Of a stretch of DNA of 41,832 nt, positions 1 to 7,668 are shown one piece after another. The notes under the pieces were generated by a model that ran no database searches, was not told the origin of the DNA, and saw only the letters and a list, made by a program, of their open reading frames with translations. Made by a program: the position numbers and the translations under genes. Numbering within the stretch: the stretch's first letter is position 1; every line of letters begins with the position of its first letter. The DNA comes from Flavobacterium panici (GTDB lineage Bacteria; Bacteroidota; Bacteroidia; Flavobacteriales; Flavobacteriaceae). The stretch is from positions 1 through 41,832 of the forward strand of contig NZ_CAIJDE010000031.1 of assembly GCF_903819335.1 (NCBI RefSeq), in the 5' to 3' direction.

Positions 1-75
1 ATTTAATGATTCTTCTTTTACACAAATATCTAAAGTCTTGCTGCTGATATCAATGCCAATAATAATGTTTTTCAT
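1..75 (-). CDS. IS110-family transposase, N-terminal 25 codons (cut by window edge)
   Basis: The minus strand starts with ATG at 75 and stays open to the window edge, encoding MKNIIIGIDISSKTLDICVK followed by EESLN. The hydrophobic beta strand leading to GIDISSKTLDICV is the first acidic motif of the DEDD (RuvC-like) domain of IS110 transposases; Asp9 would be the first catalytic residue. The family are recombinases guided by a bridge RNA encoded in a non-coding end of the element. The C-terminal Tnp20 domain with its catalytic serine lies outside the window, so intactness cannot be judged. The long structured leader upstream fits the IS110 group rather than the IS1111 group. Confidence 0.85.
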   Translation of the reverse strand, partial: MKNIIIGIDISSKTLDICVKEESLN

Positions 76-257
76 AACTTTGCTTTTACGATTCAACAAA
101 TGATTTGAGAAATTCATCATAAGCTCAACTCCTTAATAACGGGTCACTAGCCCAAATTTCTATCTGAGTCTTTGATGAAAAGGAAGCTAAAGTCTTAATC
201 AAGATATGAGTCACAAACTCAGAGGAACGAATAGTTTACTTTTGCTTCCTTTCTCAA
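76..257 (-). ncRNA. candidate IS110 bridge RNA
   Basis: The RNA would be read on the minus strand from about 256 to about 78, close to the 177 nt of the IS621 bridge RNA. Stem 1 pairs 238-252 with 179-193 (14 of 15 positions). It encloses an internal loop (222-237 on the 5' side, 194-206 on the 3' side) capped by a perfect 5-bp hairpin at 207-221 (TGAGT, loop, ACTCA). Stem 2 pairs 155-161 with 108-114 and encloses a GGG/CCC hairpin at 141-153. Two stem-loops with internal loops match the target-binding and donor-binding loops of known bridge RNAs. The 5' side of loop 1 contains UCGUUCCUC, identical on this strand to the repeat at the element's edge (297-305). Ends are estimates; covariation was not tested. 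Confidence 0.72.
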
Positions 258-260
258 TCA

Positions 261-288
261 TAAATTTACTTAAAAATTCAAAAAACAA
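261..288 (-). promoter_or_regulatory. candidate promoter for bridge RNA and transposase
   Basis: On the minus strand TTG (286-288) lies 17 bases before TAAATTTA (261-268), one base off the Bacteroidota TAnnTTTG -7 element. Transcription would start near 253-257, where the folded leader begins. The spacing is slightly shorter than the usual 19-21. Confidence 0.4.
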
Positions 289-297
289 ATCTAAAGG

Positions 298-377
298 AGG
301 AACGAGAAATCTTCGCAAGTAACTCCGCAACGAGAATCCAATCTTTGTCGAGCTTCTCGCGAAGATTTCTCGTTCCT
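298..377. repeat. palindromic (REP-like) repeat next to the IS110 end
   Basis: Perfect 19-base inverted arms lie at 298-316 (AGGAACGAGAAATCTTCGC) and 359-377, separated by 42 bases. The right arm continues into CGAAATGACA, an outer end shared with the other palindromes of this window (for example 11969-11997). The left arm lacks the mirrored bases and joins the IS110 end instead. From 378 to 489 I see no gene. Confidence 0.7.
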
Positions 378-489
378 CGAAATGACAAGATTGCGGAAGA
401 GCTTTGCGATGTACTTTGTCAAAGTTTACTACTCCTAACGTTTGACATTCCTGCCAAATAAACGAAAACACTCTTATGAAAATGAATGT

Positions 490-576
490 CTAGCCCCGAT
501 AGAAGTGGAAATCCTTTTGTGTCTCGTTTCTTTAACGAGACACAAAAGATTGTAACGGATAGCGGGATTAGCTCCT
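490..576. other. structured intergenic element, possibly a dispersed repeat or small RNA
   Basis: A perfect 12-bp stem (515-526 with 536-547, extendable to 14 bp) is flanked by CTAGCCCCG (490-498) and CGGGATTAG (563-571), which pair at 8 of 9 positions counting one G-U. This gives a long imperfect rod with an internal loop of conserved look. I have an unverified impression that similar sequences recur in Flavobacterium genomes. There is no open frame across it. The interval 577-735 shows nothing else except a weak promoter-like CACCTTTG at 680-687. Confidence 0.45.
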
Positions 577-735
577 AAAAAAATTCATATAAATCGAAAT
601 TTTCATTCAAAAAACACCTCAGGGAAAATTGTCCACCACATAGCGTAAATTCTCCATGTTCTAAAATCTGTAATCGTCGCACCTTTGTAATGTCAAAAGA
701 CAACAACTAATAAATAACATAAAAAATTAAATAAA

Positions 736-1275
736 ATGACACGATTAACAGCATTAAACCCAGACGAAGTAACAGGAAAAACTAAAGATTTATTCAACGC
801 AGTACAATCAAAGTTAGGTGTAGTTCCAAACATGATGAGAACAATGGGAAATTCACCAGCAGTTTTGGAAGGATATTTAAATTTTAGCGGCGCATTAAGC
901 CACGGAAAATTAAGTGCAAAAACAGGCGAATTAATTGCCTTAGCAGTTTCAGAAAGCAATTCATGTGACTACTGTGTGGCAGCTCATACTTTTATTGGCG
1001 GAAAACTATTAAAAACAGACGCACAAGTTTTACAAGATGCAAGAAAAGGAAATTCTGCAGATGCTAAAACAGAAGCTATTTTACAATTAGCCAAAACCTT
1101 AATCAGCAAAAACGGATTAGTAAGTGATGAAGATGTAAATAAAGCTAAAACCGCAGGAGTTTCTGATGCTGAAATTGCAGAAACTGTAGCACACGTAGCA
1201 TTGAACGTTTTAACAAACTATTTCAACAACACTGCCAATACACAAATTGATTTCCCAGAAGTTTCAAGCCTATAA
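736..1275 (+). CDS. carboxymuconolactone decarboxylase / AhpD-like protein
   Basis: This 179-residue protein belongs to the AhpD-like alkylhydroperoxidase / carboxymuconolactone decarboxylase superfamily, small all-helical cytoplasmic proteins that use a Cys-x-x-Cys pair with a nearby His as a peroxide-reducing or proton-relay site. Residues about 73-85 read ESNSCDYCVAAHT, giving the CxxC and the following His of the core motif. The N-terminal half carries the usual lead-in (VVPNMMRTMGNSPAVLEGYL), typical of the peroxidase-related subgroup. It stands alone, with a hairpin 31 bases after the stop and an AraC-type regulator starting 92 bases downstream. Such regulators often control their neighbour, but no operator was recognised. 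The true substrate is unknown. Confidence 0.85.
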   Translation: MTRLTALNPDEVTGKTKDLFNAVQSKLGVVPNMMRTMGNSPAVLEGYLNFSGALSHGKLSAKTGELIALAVSESNSCDYCVAAHTFIGGKLLKTDAQVLQDARKGNSADAKTEAILQLAKTLISKNGLVSDEDVNKAKTAGVSDAEIAETVAHVALNVLTNYFNNTANTQIDFPEVSSL

Positions 1276-1305
1276 TTTCAAAAGAATTCAAACAAAAAAC
1301 AATTT

Positions 1306-1344
1306 ATAAAGATAGTTGTGAATTCAATTCATGACTATCTTTAT
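1306..1344 (+). terminator. hairpin between ahpD-like gene and araC-type gene
   Basis: ATAAAGATAGT (1306-1316) pairs perfectly with ACTATCTTTAT (1334-1344), with an inner GAATT/AATTC pairing. The following T-run is weak, so termination may be partial. Confidence 0.5.
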
Positions 1345-1367
1345 ATTTCCAAAAACCATAGCAAATC

Positions 1368-2243
1368 ATGAGTCAGAATGTTTTCACTTTAATTAATCCG
1401 CAAAATGGAAATTTAGCTTTTAAACTGCTGTCATTTGATGACAACAGCCATTTTGATCATTTACAGCGAAATAATTTTTTCTCATTAATTTGGGTTACCA
1501 AAGGAAAAGGCAAAGTAAAAGCCGATTTTGCTGAACATCAATTTGAGGAAAACTCACTCCTCGCCTTTTCTCCTTATCAGCCTTTTATGCTTTGCGTAAA
1601 CGAGCCAATTGAAGGAATTGCGATTCATTTTCATCCTGATTTTTTCTGCATTCATATGCATCAAAAAGAAGTTTCCTGCAACGGTGTTTTATTCAACAAT
1701 GTTTACCAGCCGCCTTACACGAAAATTTCAGAACAAGCTGCGCAGACTTTTACAATGGTTTTAGACCAAATGAAAACTGAAATTCAAAATGCAGAACTGG
1801 CGCAATATGAATTGCTTATTTCGTATTTAAAAATCTTTTTGATAACAGCTTCCCGATTAAAAACGGAACAACTAGAAGAAATGAAATCAGTTCCGGATTC
1901 AAAAGAACCTGTGATTCTTCAAAATTTAAAAGATGCCATTGAACTCAACTTCAAAACCAAACATTCGGCGGGAAATTATGCTGATTTATTGAACATTTCG
2001 CCTAAAGCATTGGCAAAATTATCTAAGAATTATTTCAACAAAACCTTAACCGATTTAATTGCCGAAAGAATCATTATTGAAGCCAAAAGAGAGTTATACA
2101 TGACCAATAAAACGGTAAAAGAAATCGCTTATGAATTGGGTTATGACGATGAACATTATTTCAGCCGATTTTTTAAAACAAATGCCGATGTTTCGCCGCA
2201 AATTTATCGTGAAACGGTAGGTTTTGGAAAAATGGAAGCTTAG
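1368..2243 (+). CDS. AraC-family transcriptional regulator
   Basis: This 291-residue protein has a cupin-like sensor half (about 1-160) and a C-terminal AraC/XylS domain (about 185-285). The second helix-turn-helix is clear in the segment TVKEIAYELGYDDEHYFSRF followed by FKTNADVSPQIYR, the family signature. The first helix-turn-helix covers YADLLNISPKALAKLSKNYF. It is predicted to be a DNA-binding activator responding to a small molecule bound by the N-terminal half. The ligand cannot be read from sequence. Position just downstream of the AhpD-like gene, on the same strand, suggests that gene as a target (inference). No membrane segment or signal peptide is present. Confidence 0.88.
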   Translation: MSQNVFTLINPQNGNLAFKLLSFDDNSHFDHLQRNNFFSLIWVTKGKGKVKADFAEHQFEENSLLAFSPYQPFMLCVNEPIEGIAIHFHPDFFCIHMHQKEVSCNGVLFNNVYQPPYTKISEQAAQTFTMVLDQMKTEIQNAELAQYELLISYLKIFLITASRLKTEQLEEMKSVPDSKEPVILQNLKDAIELNFKTKHSAGNYADLLNISPKALAKLSKNYFNKTLTDLIAERIIIEAKRELYMTNKTVKEIAYELGYDDEHYFSRFFKTNADVSPQIYRETVGFGKMEA

Positions 2244-2297
2244 TTTAGAGTTACAGTTTTCAGTCTCAGTCTACTGATTACTGTAAACTGTTACTGA

Positions 2298-3539
2298 TTA
2301 CTTATTTTTCGCTTCAATCCATTTTGACATATACATGGTACTTTTATAAGCGTGATGCTGCAATAAATTCCCCATAAAATTATGAAGACGATGACTTTTG
2401 GAATCCATCAATAATGAATTTACGAAAGACACTAATTCATCTGAATATTTATCCTTCTGATAACATTCATTAATAATGGCAATTCCGTTTTTTTGAGCTT
2501 GTTTCCAAAGATTTTCATCCTGATAAAGTTCAATTGCTTTTTTGGCAAATTCGGAGGCATCATCTTCAATAAATCCATTCCAGGATAAATTGGCATGCAT
2601 GGCTTCTGAACCAATTGATGTAGTTAAACTTGGCGTTCCGCATTGCATCGCTTCTAATAATTTTCCTTTTAAGCCCGCTCCAAAACGAATTGGCGCCAAA
2701 ACAACTCTGGCATTTTTTACCACTTCATTTGCGTCTACTGCCCTTCCCATAATAAAAAATCCTTTTTTGGGCTGATGCAATTGCAATACTTTTTGCGACG
2801 GATAAGCGCCATAAACTTCTAAAACAGCTTCTGGAAGATCTTTCTTTATCGAAGGCCAAATCGCTTCTTTTAAATACTGAACTGTGTTCCAATTGGGTTC
2901 GTGAAGAAAATTTCCAATAAAAACAAAATTCTTGCGATCTTCAAATAAAGGTAATTTCGAAAGATCATTCTCAGACATTTTATCAACCAAAAAAGGAAGA
3001 TAGAAAAGTAAATCTTTATTTATTCTAAAAACATCTTGAAGGATATTCATTTCAAATTCAGAAATAATCAGGGATAAATCGCATCTTAAAATACTGGCGA
3101 TTTCTCGTTTTGCAACTTCTTCAGAAAATAAATCTGCTATTTCAAAATTCCGATTTTCTTTAAAAGCTTTCTGCCTTGCAGTTCGCAGACAATGCAAATC
3201 TTCGGTATCTAAAATTCTGATCGCATTTGGACAGTTTTCTGTCACACGCCATCCAAATTGTTCTTCGATCATAAAACGATCAAACAAAACGACATCTGGA
3301 TTTAATTCGATTATAAAATCATCAAAACTGGCAGAATTGAGTTCGATACTTTTTTTTGTAACTCCAAATTCAGATAAATCAACCATAAAATCACTATCCA
3401 GAGCCGCACTTACAAATGTAATTTCAAATCCATTTTCCTTGAAAATAGAAATTAACTGCATCATCCTTCCGCCTGCTGCTGAAGAATTTGGCTCAGGCCA
3501 GACAAATCCAATTATGAGAAGTTTTTTTAGCTGATTCAT
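2298..3539 (-). CDS. glycosyltransferase, GT4-like
   Basis: This 413-residue protein has the two-Rossmann (GT-B) layout. The N-terminal acceptor domain opens with LLIIGFVWPEPNSSAAGGR, and the C-terminal nucleotide-sugar domain carries FVFIGNFLHEPNWNTVQYL, VVLAPIRFGAGLKGKLLEAM and QCGTPSLTT. The Gly-rich G-AGLKGKLLEAM segment is the usual donor-binding region of GT4/GT1-type retaining enzymes. No signal peptide or membrane helix is seen, so it probably acts at the cytoplasmic face on a lipid-linked or protein acceptor. It is not in a polysaccharide cluster; its neighbours are a regulator and a tRNA hydroxylase. Donor and acceptor are unknown. The ATG at 3539 is divergent from miaE, leaving a 113-base shared promoter region. 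Confidence 0.82.
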   Translation of the reverse strand: MNQLKKLLIIGFVWPEPNSSAAGGRMMQLISIFKENGFEITFVSAALDSDFMVDLSEFGVTKKSIELNSASFDDFIIELNPDVVLFDRFMIEEQFGWRVTENCPNAIRILDTEDLHCLRTARQKAFKENRNFEIADLFSEEVAKREIASILRCDLSLIISEFEMNILQDVFRINKDLLFYLPFLVDKMSENDLSKLPLFEDRKNFVFIGNFLHEPNWNTVQYLKEAIWPSIKKDLPEAVLEVYGAYPSQKVLQLHQPKKGFFIMGRAVDANEVVKNARVVLAPIRFGAGLKGKLLEAMQCGTPSLTTSIGSEAMHANLSWNGFIEDDASEFAKKAIELYQDENLWKQAQKNGIAIINECYQKDKYSDELVSFVNSLLMDSKSHRLHNFMGNLLQHHAYKSTMYMSKWIEAKNK

Positions 3540-3621
3540 CGTTATTTATTTTAACATACAAAATAATGCTTTTTTCCGCGCAATCGCACGACATTTCGTG
3601 ACTTTTAGTAATAAAAATCAC

Positions 3622-3629
3622 TAATTTTG
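3622..3629 (+). promoter_or_regulatory. -7 element upstream of miaE
   Basis: TAATTTTG matches the Bacteroidota TAnnTTTG element exactly and lies 23 bases before the miaE ATG. A GTG at 3598-3600 (gap 21) is the best -33 candidate. Confidence 0.5.
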
Positions 3630-3652
3630 CAAGAATTAAATGCTGGGAAATT

Positions 3653-4234
3653 ATGTTGGGATTAAAATTAGCTACAGACCCTCGCTGGGTCAATATCGTT
3701 GAGTCAAATATTGAAGAAATTTTAACTGATCATGCATGGTGCGAACAAAAAGCAGCTTCAAATGCAATCAGTATCGTGACTTACAACTCTGAATTAGAAG
3801 AATTAGTAACCGAAATGCTTGTAATTGCCCGCGAAGAGCTGGAGCATTTACAAATGGTTCATGATGTTATAAAAAAACGTGGTCTAACTTTAGGACGCGA
3901 ACGAAAAGACCATTATGTAAATGAGCTTTTTAAATTCATGAAAAAAGACGGAAGCCGACGAGATGCGCTCTGCGACCGCTTATTATTTTCGGCCATGATC
4001 GAAGCCCGTAGCTGTGAGCGTTTTAAAGTACTTTCTGAAAATATAAAAGACGAAGAATTAGCTAAATTCTATCGCGATTTAATGATTTCTGAAGCCGGAC
4101 ATTATACTACTTTTTTAGGATTTGCCAGAAAATACCAGGACAATATCGACATCGATAAACGATGGAAAGAATGGATTGAATATGAAGGTTCTATCATTAC
4201 CAATTACGGTAAATCAGAAACCGTTCACGGATAA
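3653..4234 (+). CDS. miaE: tRNA-(ms2io6A37)-hydroxylase MiaE
   Basis: MiaE is a ferritin-like diiron monooxygenase that hydroxylates the isopentenyl side chain of ms2i6A at tRNA position 37, acting after MiaA and MiaB. The 193 residues match the family in length and show the metal-ligand helices: a Glu in the first helix (about 20), EELEH with a following His (about 62-70), EARSCERF (about 120-127) and SEAGHYTTF (about 149-157). No signal peptide is present. The start follows a good -7 promoter element. AsmA begins 45 bases downstream on the same strand, so the two may be cotranscribed although their functions are unrelated. Confidence 0.92.
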   Translation: MLGLKLATDPRWVNIVESNIEEILTDHAWCEQKAASNAISIVTYNSELEELVTEMLVIAREELEHLQMVHDVIKKRGLTLGRERKDHYVNELFKFMKKDGSRRDALCDRLLFSAMIEARSCERFKVLSENIKDEELAKFYRDLMISEAGHYTTFLGFARKYQDNIDIDKRWKEWIEYEGSIITNYGKSETVHG

Positions 4235-4279
4235 ATTACGCTCTTTTTTCACTCTATTATTTAAACACCACAAATTGCT

Positions 4280-7036
4280 ATGCAAAAAAGTAAATCCAGA
4301 TCAATCGTATTCAAAATTGCGAAGTATTTAGGAATAACTTTCGCTGTTATTTTAGCACTATTATTTTTAACGCCAATCGTTTTTGAAGATCAGATTAAAG
4401 AACAGATCAAAAAAACAGCCAACGAAAGACTAAGCGCAGAATTGAATTATTCTGATGTTTCGGTTTCGTTTTTTCGTCATTTTCCATCATTGACTTTGAC
4501 CTTAGACAATTTAAGTCTTAATGGTTCAGCGCCATACAAAAACGAAAAATTCATTACGGCAAAAGAGGTTTCTTTTGGAATAAATGTAGCCAGTTTGATT
4601 TTTAGTAAATCGGTAAAAATTGACCAGATATATTTATCAGATTCGTTTATCAATGTAAAAGTTAATCCAAACGGAGAAGCGAATTACAACATTTATAAGT
4701 CGCAAGCCAAAGCCACAGAAACAAAAGACAGCACAGATACTGCCTTAAAACTGGAAAGAATTGAGATTTTAAACAGTAAAATTATCTATGATGACAAATC
4801 AACAAAAGTTCATTTTGATGCTTTAGGCTTTAATTATTTAGGAAAAGGCGATTTGAACAAAGCGGTTTTCGATTTATCTTCAAAAGCAAAAATTGAAAAA
4901 TTAAATATCATTTATGAAGATGAACCGTATTTAATGAATAAAAAAATTGATGCCGATTTAATTACCAAAGTAAACATCAACTCCTTATCTTTTTTCTTCC
5001 AGCAGAATAACTTAAAAATAAATCAACTTTTGGTCGATTTTAAAGGGAAATTCGATATTTTAAAAGATGGTTACAATATGGATTTTGTAATTAAATCTGA
5101 CAACAGTGATTTGTATGATGTATTTACAGCTTTTCCGCCAAAGTACATTACATGGCTTTCTAAAACAGAATTAAAAGGAAATACGACTTTACTTTTTACT
5201 TTAAAAGGTGATTATATTACTTCGCAAAATATTGCTCCAGATTTAAACCTTGATGTTAAAATCGAAAACGGATTTGTGAATTATAACAAAAGTGCATTTC
5301 CGGTTTCTAATTTAAATTTTGAAGTTAAAACAAAAGTTCCGTCTTTAAATCCGGATCTTTTAACTGTTGATGCTAAAAACTTATCCTTAAACATTAACAA
5401 GGATTATATAAAATCGAAATTCTTTGTAAAAGGTGCAAACACACCAGAAATTAATGCCGATTTTAAAGCTAAAATCGATCTTAGCAAACTAACAAAAGCA
5501 CTTGGAATTCCAGATGTTGAATTAAAAGGTTCTTTAGCCGGAGATATTCAGGCGAACGGAAAATTTGATCAAAAAAACAAGTTTTTCCCTATTACAAAAG
5601 GTGTTTTTGATTTAGAAAATGGATATGTAAAAACAAAATATTATCCAAACCCGATCACTAATATTACGATAAAATCTAAAATCGACAATCAAAAAGGAAC
5701 TTTTGACGATTTAAAAATAAAGCTAAAACCGGCTCAATTTACTTTTGAAGGCAAACCTGTTTTTGTAGAAGCTGATTTGAGTGATTTTAATGATTTAGCT
5801 TATGATATTAAAGCAAAAGGAGAACTGGATGTAAACAGAATCTATAAAGTGTTTTCTCAAAAAGGACTGGATCTGGATGGTTTCGTAAAAGCCGATTTGG
5901 TTTTAAAAGGAAAACAAAGCGATGCCGAAAAAGGGAATTACAGCAAATTATACAACAAAGGAACGCTTGAGTTAAGAAATATTGGGATTGCATCAGAATA
6001 TCTGCCAAAAAAATTCATTATCAAAGAAGGAATTTTCAAAATCAATCAGGATAAAATGTCGTTTAATAATTTCACGGCAGCGTACGGACAATCTGATTTT
6101 AAAATGAACGGTTATTTGCAGAATGTATTTAATTATGCCACAACAAATACAGGCGTTTTAAAAGGTTCTTTTAATGTTTCGGCGCGATATATTAATGTGG
6201 ATGAATTTATGTCGAATACGTCAGCAAATGCTTCTGTAACAAAAAATGCAGCACCAAAACCAGAAACAAAAACTGAAACAGCACAAACCGGCGTTATTAT
6301 TATTCCAACAAACCTGAATTTACAATTACTGGCAAATGCCCAAAAAGTAAATTTCGATAAGCTAAATCTTCAAAATGCAACCGGACATTTAACCATGAAC
6401 AAAGGTAAATTAACGATGCAGAATACCGGATTTGATTTAATTGGTTGTAAAGTTGCCATGAATGCTAATTATCAAGCTGTAACACCGCAAAAGGCAAATT
6501 TTGATTATGCTATAAAAGCATCAGACTTTGATATCAAAAGAGCTTACAACGAAATAGAAGTTTTTAGAAAAATGGCAAGCGCAGCCGAAAAAGCGCAGGG
6601 AATTGTTTCGTTAGATTATCAATTAAAAGGACGTTTAAACGGAAAGATGGAACCTGTTTATCCTTCGCTTGTTGGCGGTGGAGTACTTTCTGTAAAAGAT
6701 GTAAAAGTACGAGGATTGAAAATGTTTAATGCAGTAAGCAAACAAACAAGTTCTGAATCGATGAAAAATCCGGATGTTTCAAAAGTAGACATTAAAAGTA
6801 CGATCAAGAATAATATCATGACCGTAGAACGCTTTAAATTTAAGTTTGCGGGCTTTAGACCAAGAATTGAAGGAACAACAAGTTTAGACGGAAAATTGAA
6901 TTTAAAAATGCGTTTAGGCTTGCCTCCATTAGGAATATTCGGAATTCCGTTAACTGTTACCGGAACTCAGGATAATCCTAAAGTAAAAGTGGGACGCAAA
7001 ACTGAGGATTTAGAGGAAACTAAGGATACTGAATAA
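4280..7036 (+). CDS. AsmA-family envelope protein
   Basis: This 918-residue protein has one N-terminal membrane anchor (about 12-32, FKIAKYLGITFAVILALLFL), then an AsmA-like domain running into a very long beta-rich repeat region. The C-terminal AsmA_2 module (about 700-905) contains FDIKRAYNEIEVFRKMASAA, DYQLKGRLNG and GIFGIPLTVTGTQDNPKVKV, typical of the family. AsmA/TamB/YhdP-type proteins are thought to form periplasmic lipid-transport bridges or to act in outer-membrane assembly; the substrate here is unknown. A low-complexity Thr/Lys/Glu linker (about 655-675) precedes the C-terminal module. A strong terminator follows at 7100. The start ATG is 45 bases after the miaE stop. Confidence 0.88.
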   Translation: MQKSKSRSIVFKIAKYLGITFAVILALLFLTPIVFEDQIKEQIKKTANERLSAELNYSDVSVSFFRHFPSLTLTLDNLSLNGSAPYKNEKFITAKEVSFGINVASLIFSKSVKIDQIYLSDSFINVKVNPNGEANYNIYKSQAKATETKDSTDTALKLERIEILNSKIIYDDKSTKVHFDALGFNYLGKGDLNKAVFDLSSKAKIEKLNIIYEDEPYLMNKKIDADLITKVNINSLSFFFQQNNLKINQLLVDFKGKFDILKDGYNMDFVIKSDNSDLYDVFTAFPPKYITWLSKTELKGNTTLLFTLKGDYITSQNIAPDLNLDVKIENGFVNYNKSAFPVSNLNFEVKTKVPSLNPDLLTVDAKNLSLNINKDYIKSKFFVKGANTPEINADFKAKIDLSKLTKALGIPDVELKGSLAGDIQANGKFDQKNKFFPITKGVFDLENGYVKTKYYPNPITNITIKSKIDNQKGTFDDLKIKLKPAQFTFEGKPVFVEADLSDFNDLAYDIKAKGELDVNRIYKVFSQKGLDLDGFVKADLVLKGKQSDAEKGNYSKLYNKGTLELRNIGIASEYLPKKFIIKEGIFKINQDKMSFNNFTAAYGQSDFKMNGYLQNVFNYATTNTGVLKGSFNVSARYINVDEFMSNTSANASVTKNAAPKPETKTETAQTGVIIIPTNLNLQLLANAQKVNFDKLNLQNATGHLTMNKGKLTMQNTGFDLIGCKVAMNANYQAVTPQKANFDYAIKASDFDIKRAYNEIEVFRKMASAAEKAQGIVSLDYQLKGRLNGKMEPVYPSLVGGGVLSVKDVKVRGLKMFNAVSKQTSSESMKNPDVSKVDIKSTIKNNIMTVERFKFKFAGFRPRIEGTTSLDGKLNLKMRLGLPPLGIFGIPLTVTGTQDNPKVKVGRKTEDLEETKDTE

Positions 7037-7099
7037 AATAAATTTCAATTTTTTAAATTCCAAATTCCAATTCTCATCAGCTTAGAATAAATCTTATAG

Positions 7100-7140
7100 A
7101 CCTTTGTCAAAGTTTAAAACTTTGACAAAGGTTTTTTTTT
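7100..7140 (+). terminator. strong intrinsic terminator after asmA-like gene
   Basis: A perfect 16-base inverted repeat (7100-7115 with 7117-7132, core CTTTGTCAAAGTTT) is followed by a run of T to 7140. The same stem core recurs in the terminator at 11845. Confidence 0.88.
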
Positions 7141-7164
7141 GACGATCCTGTTTTCGCAATTTTT

Positions 7165-7247
7165 GTCATTGCAAAGAACGAAGCAACCGCACTAACAATG
7201 ATCAGAATTGATTTAGCACGTGAGATTGCTTCGTTCCTCGCAATGAC
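7165..7247. repeat. palindromic repeat, GCAATGAC family
   Basis: GTCATTGCAAAGAACGAAGC (from 7165) is mirrored by GCTTCGTTCCTCGCAATGAC (ending 7247), imperfect only at the AAAG/CTCG step. The arms enclose about 39 bases. It shares the outer GTCATT and inner AACGA words with the repeat at 298-377. Confidence 0.6.
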
Positions 7248-7268
7248 CAATCTTTATCGAAATACTAA

Positions 7269-7295
7269 TGCGATTTCTCCTTACGTCGAAATGAC
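7269..7295. repeat. solitary half of the TTTCTCC...CGAAATGAC palindrome
   Basis: This stretch resembles the right arm of the palindromes at 11969-11997 and 12724-12752 (TGCGATTTCTCC, then a diverged middle, then GTCGAAATGAC), but no left arm is present nearby. It looks like a decayed copy. Confidence 0.45.
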
Positions 7296-7334
7296 AAGAT
7301 TGTGGTTAATTAATCTTAAATAATAAAAACAAAA

Positions 7335-7360
7335 AACCCGATCTTTTCAGAACGGGTTTT
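7335..7360 (-). terminator. terminator of rplU-rpmA, possibly bidirectional
   Basis: AACCCG (7335-7340) pairs with CGGGTT (7353-7358). A-rich and T-rich tracts on both sides give a U-tail in either direction. It lies 24 bases beyond the rpmA stop. Confidence 0.75.
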
Positions 7361-7383
7361 TTATAAAAAGTAAATCTTGTTAA

Positions 7384-7644
7384 TTATGCCTCGAAAGGAA
7401 TAATAGAAACATAAGATTTGTTATCTCTTTTCTTTTGGAACTTAACAACTCCAGCTACTCTTGCGTGTAGTGTGTGATCTTTACTAATGTAAACATTTTC
7501 ACCTGGATTGTGTTTTGAACCTCTTTGTCTAACGATGATGTTCCCAGCAATAGCAGCTTGTCCACCATAAATCTTAACGCCTAAACGTTTTGATTCTGAT
7601 TCTCTACCATTCTTCGAACTACCGACACCTTTCTTGTGAGCCAT
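7384..7644 (-). CDS. rpmA: 50S ribosomal protein L27
   Basis: bL27 is a large-subunit ribosomal protein whose N-terminus reaches toward the peptidyl-transferase centre. The 86 residues match the usual length and show the diagnostic start [20 protein letters not shown] followed by LGVKIYGGQ and the [16 protein letters not shown] core. There is no cleavable N-terminal extension of the type found in Firmicutes. It lies 24 bases downstream of rplU in the standard rplU-rpmA operon, ending at a hairpin terminator. Confidence 0.97.
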
Positions 7645-7668
7645 GACGTATGAGTTTAAATATTGTTA

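Larger units (their letters stand above)
1..298 (-). mobile_element. IS110-family insertion sequence, upstream end (partial)
   Basis: This is the transposase-proximal end of an IS110-family element that continues off the left edge. It holds the first 25 transposase codons and about 220 bases of upstream DNA. The outer limit is inferred: at about 297-299 the sequence changes into the left arm of a palindromic repeat whose matching right arm (359-377) continues into CGAAATGAC, while the left arm lacks the mirror-image outer bases. IS110 elements have no long terminal inverted repeats, and none is seen. The exact boundary and core dinucleotide are uncertain by a few bases. Confidence 0.75.

Noticed and set aside
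194..206. Right target guide matching the repeat's CAAGAT (388-393)
   Set aside because: ATCTTG in the 3' side of loop 1 can pair with CAAGAT beyond the palindrome, but that word lies about eight bases from where the core would be in the empty site, so it does not fit the bridge RNA geometry.
211..471. 86-codon minus-strand frame across the IS110 leader and palindrome
   Set aside because: It covers both arms of a palindromic repeat and part of the folded leader, and has no protein-like pattern or family resemblance.
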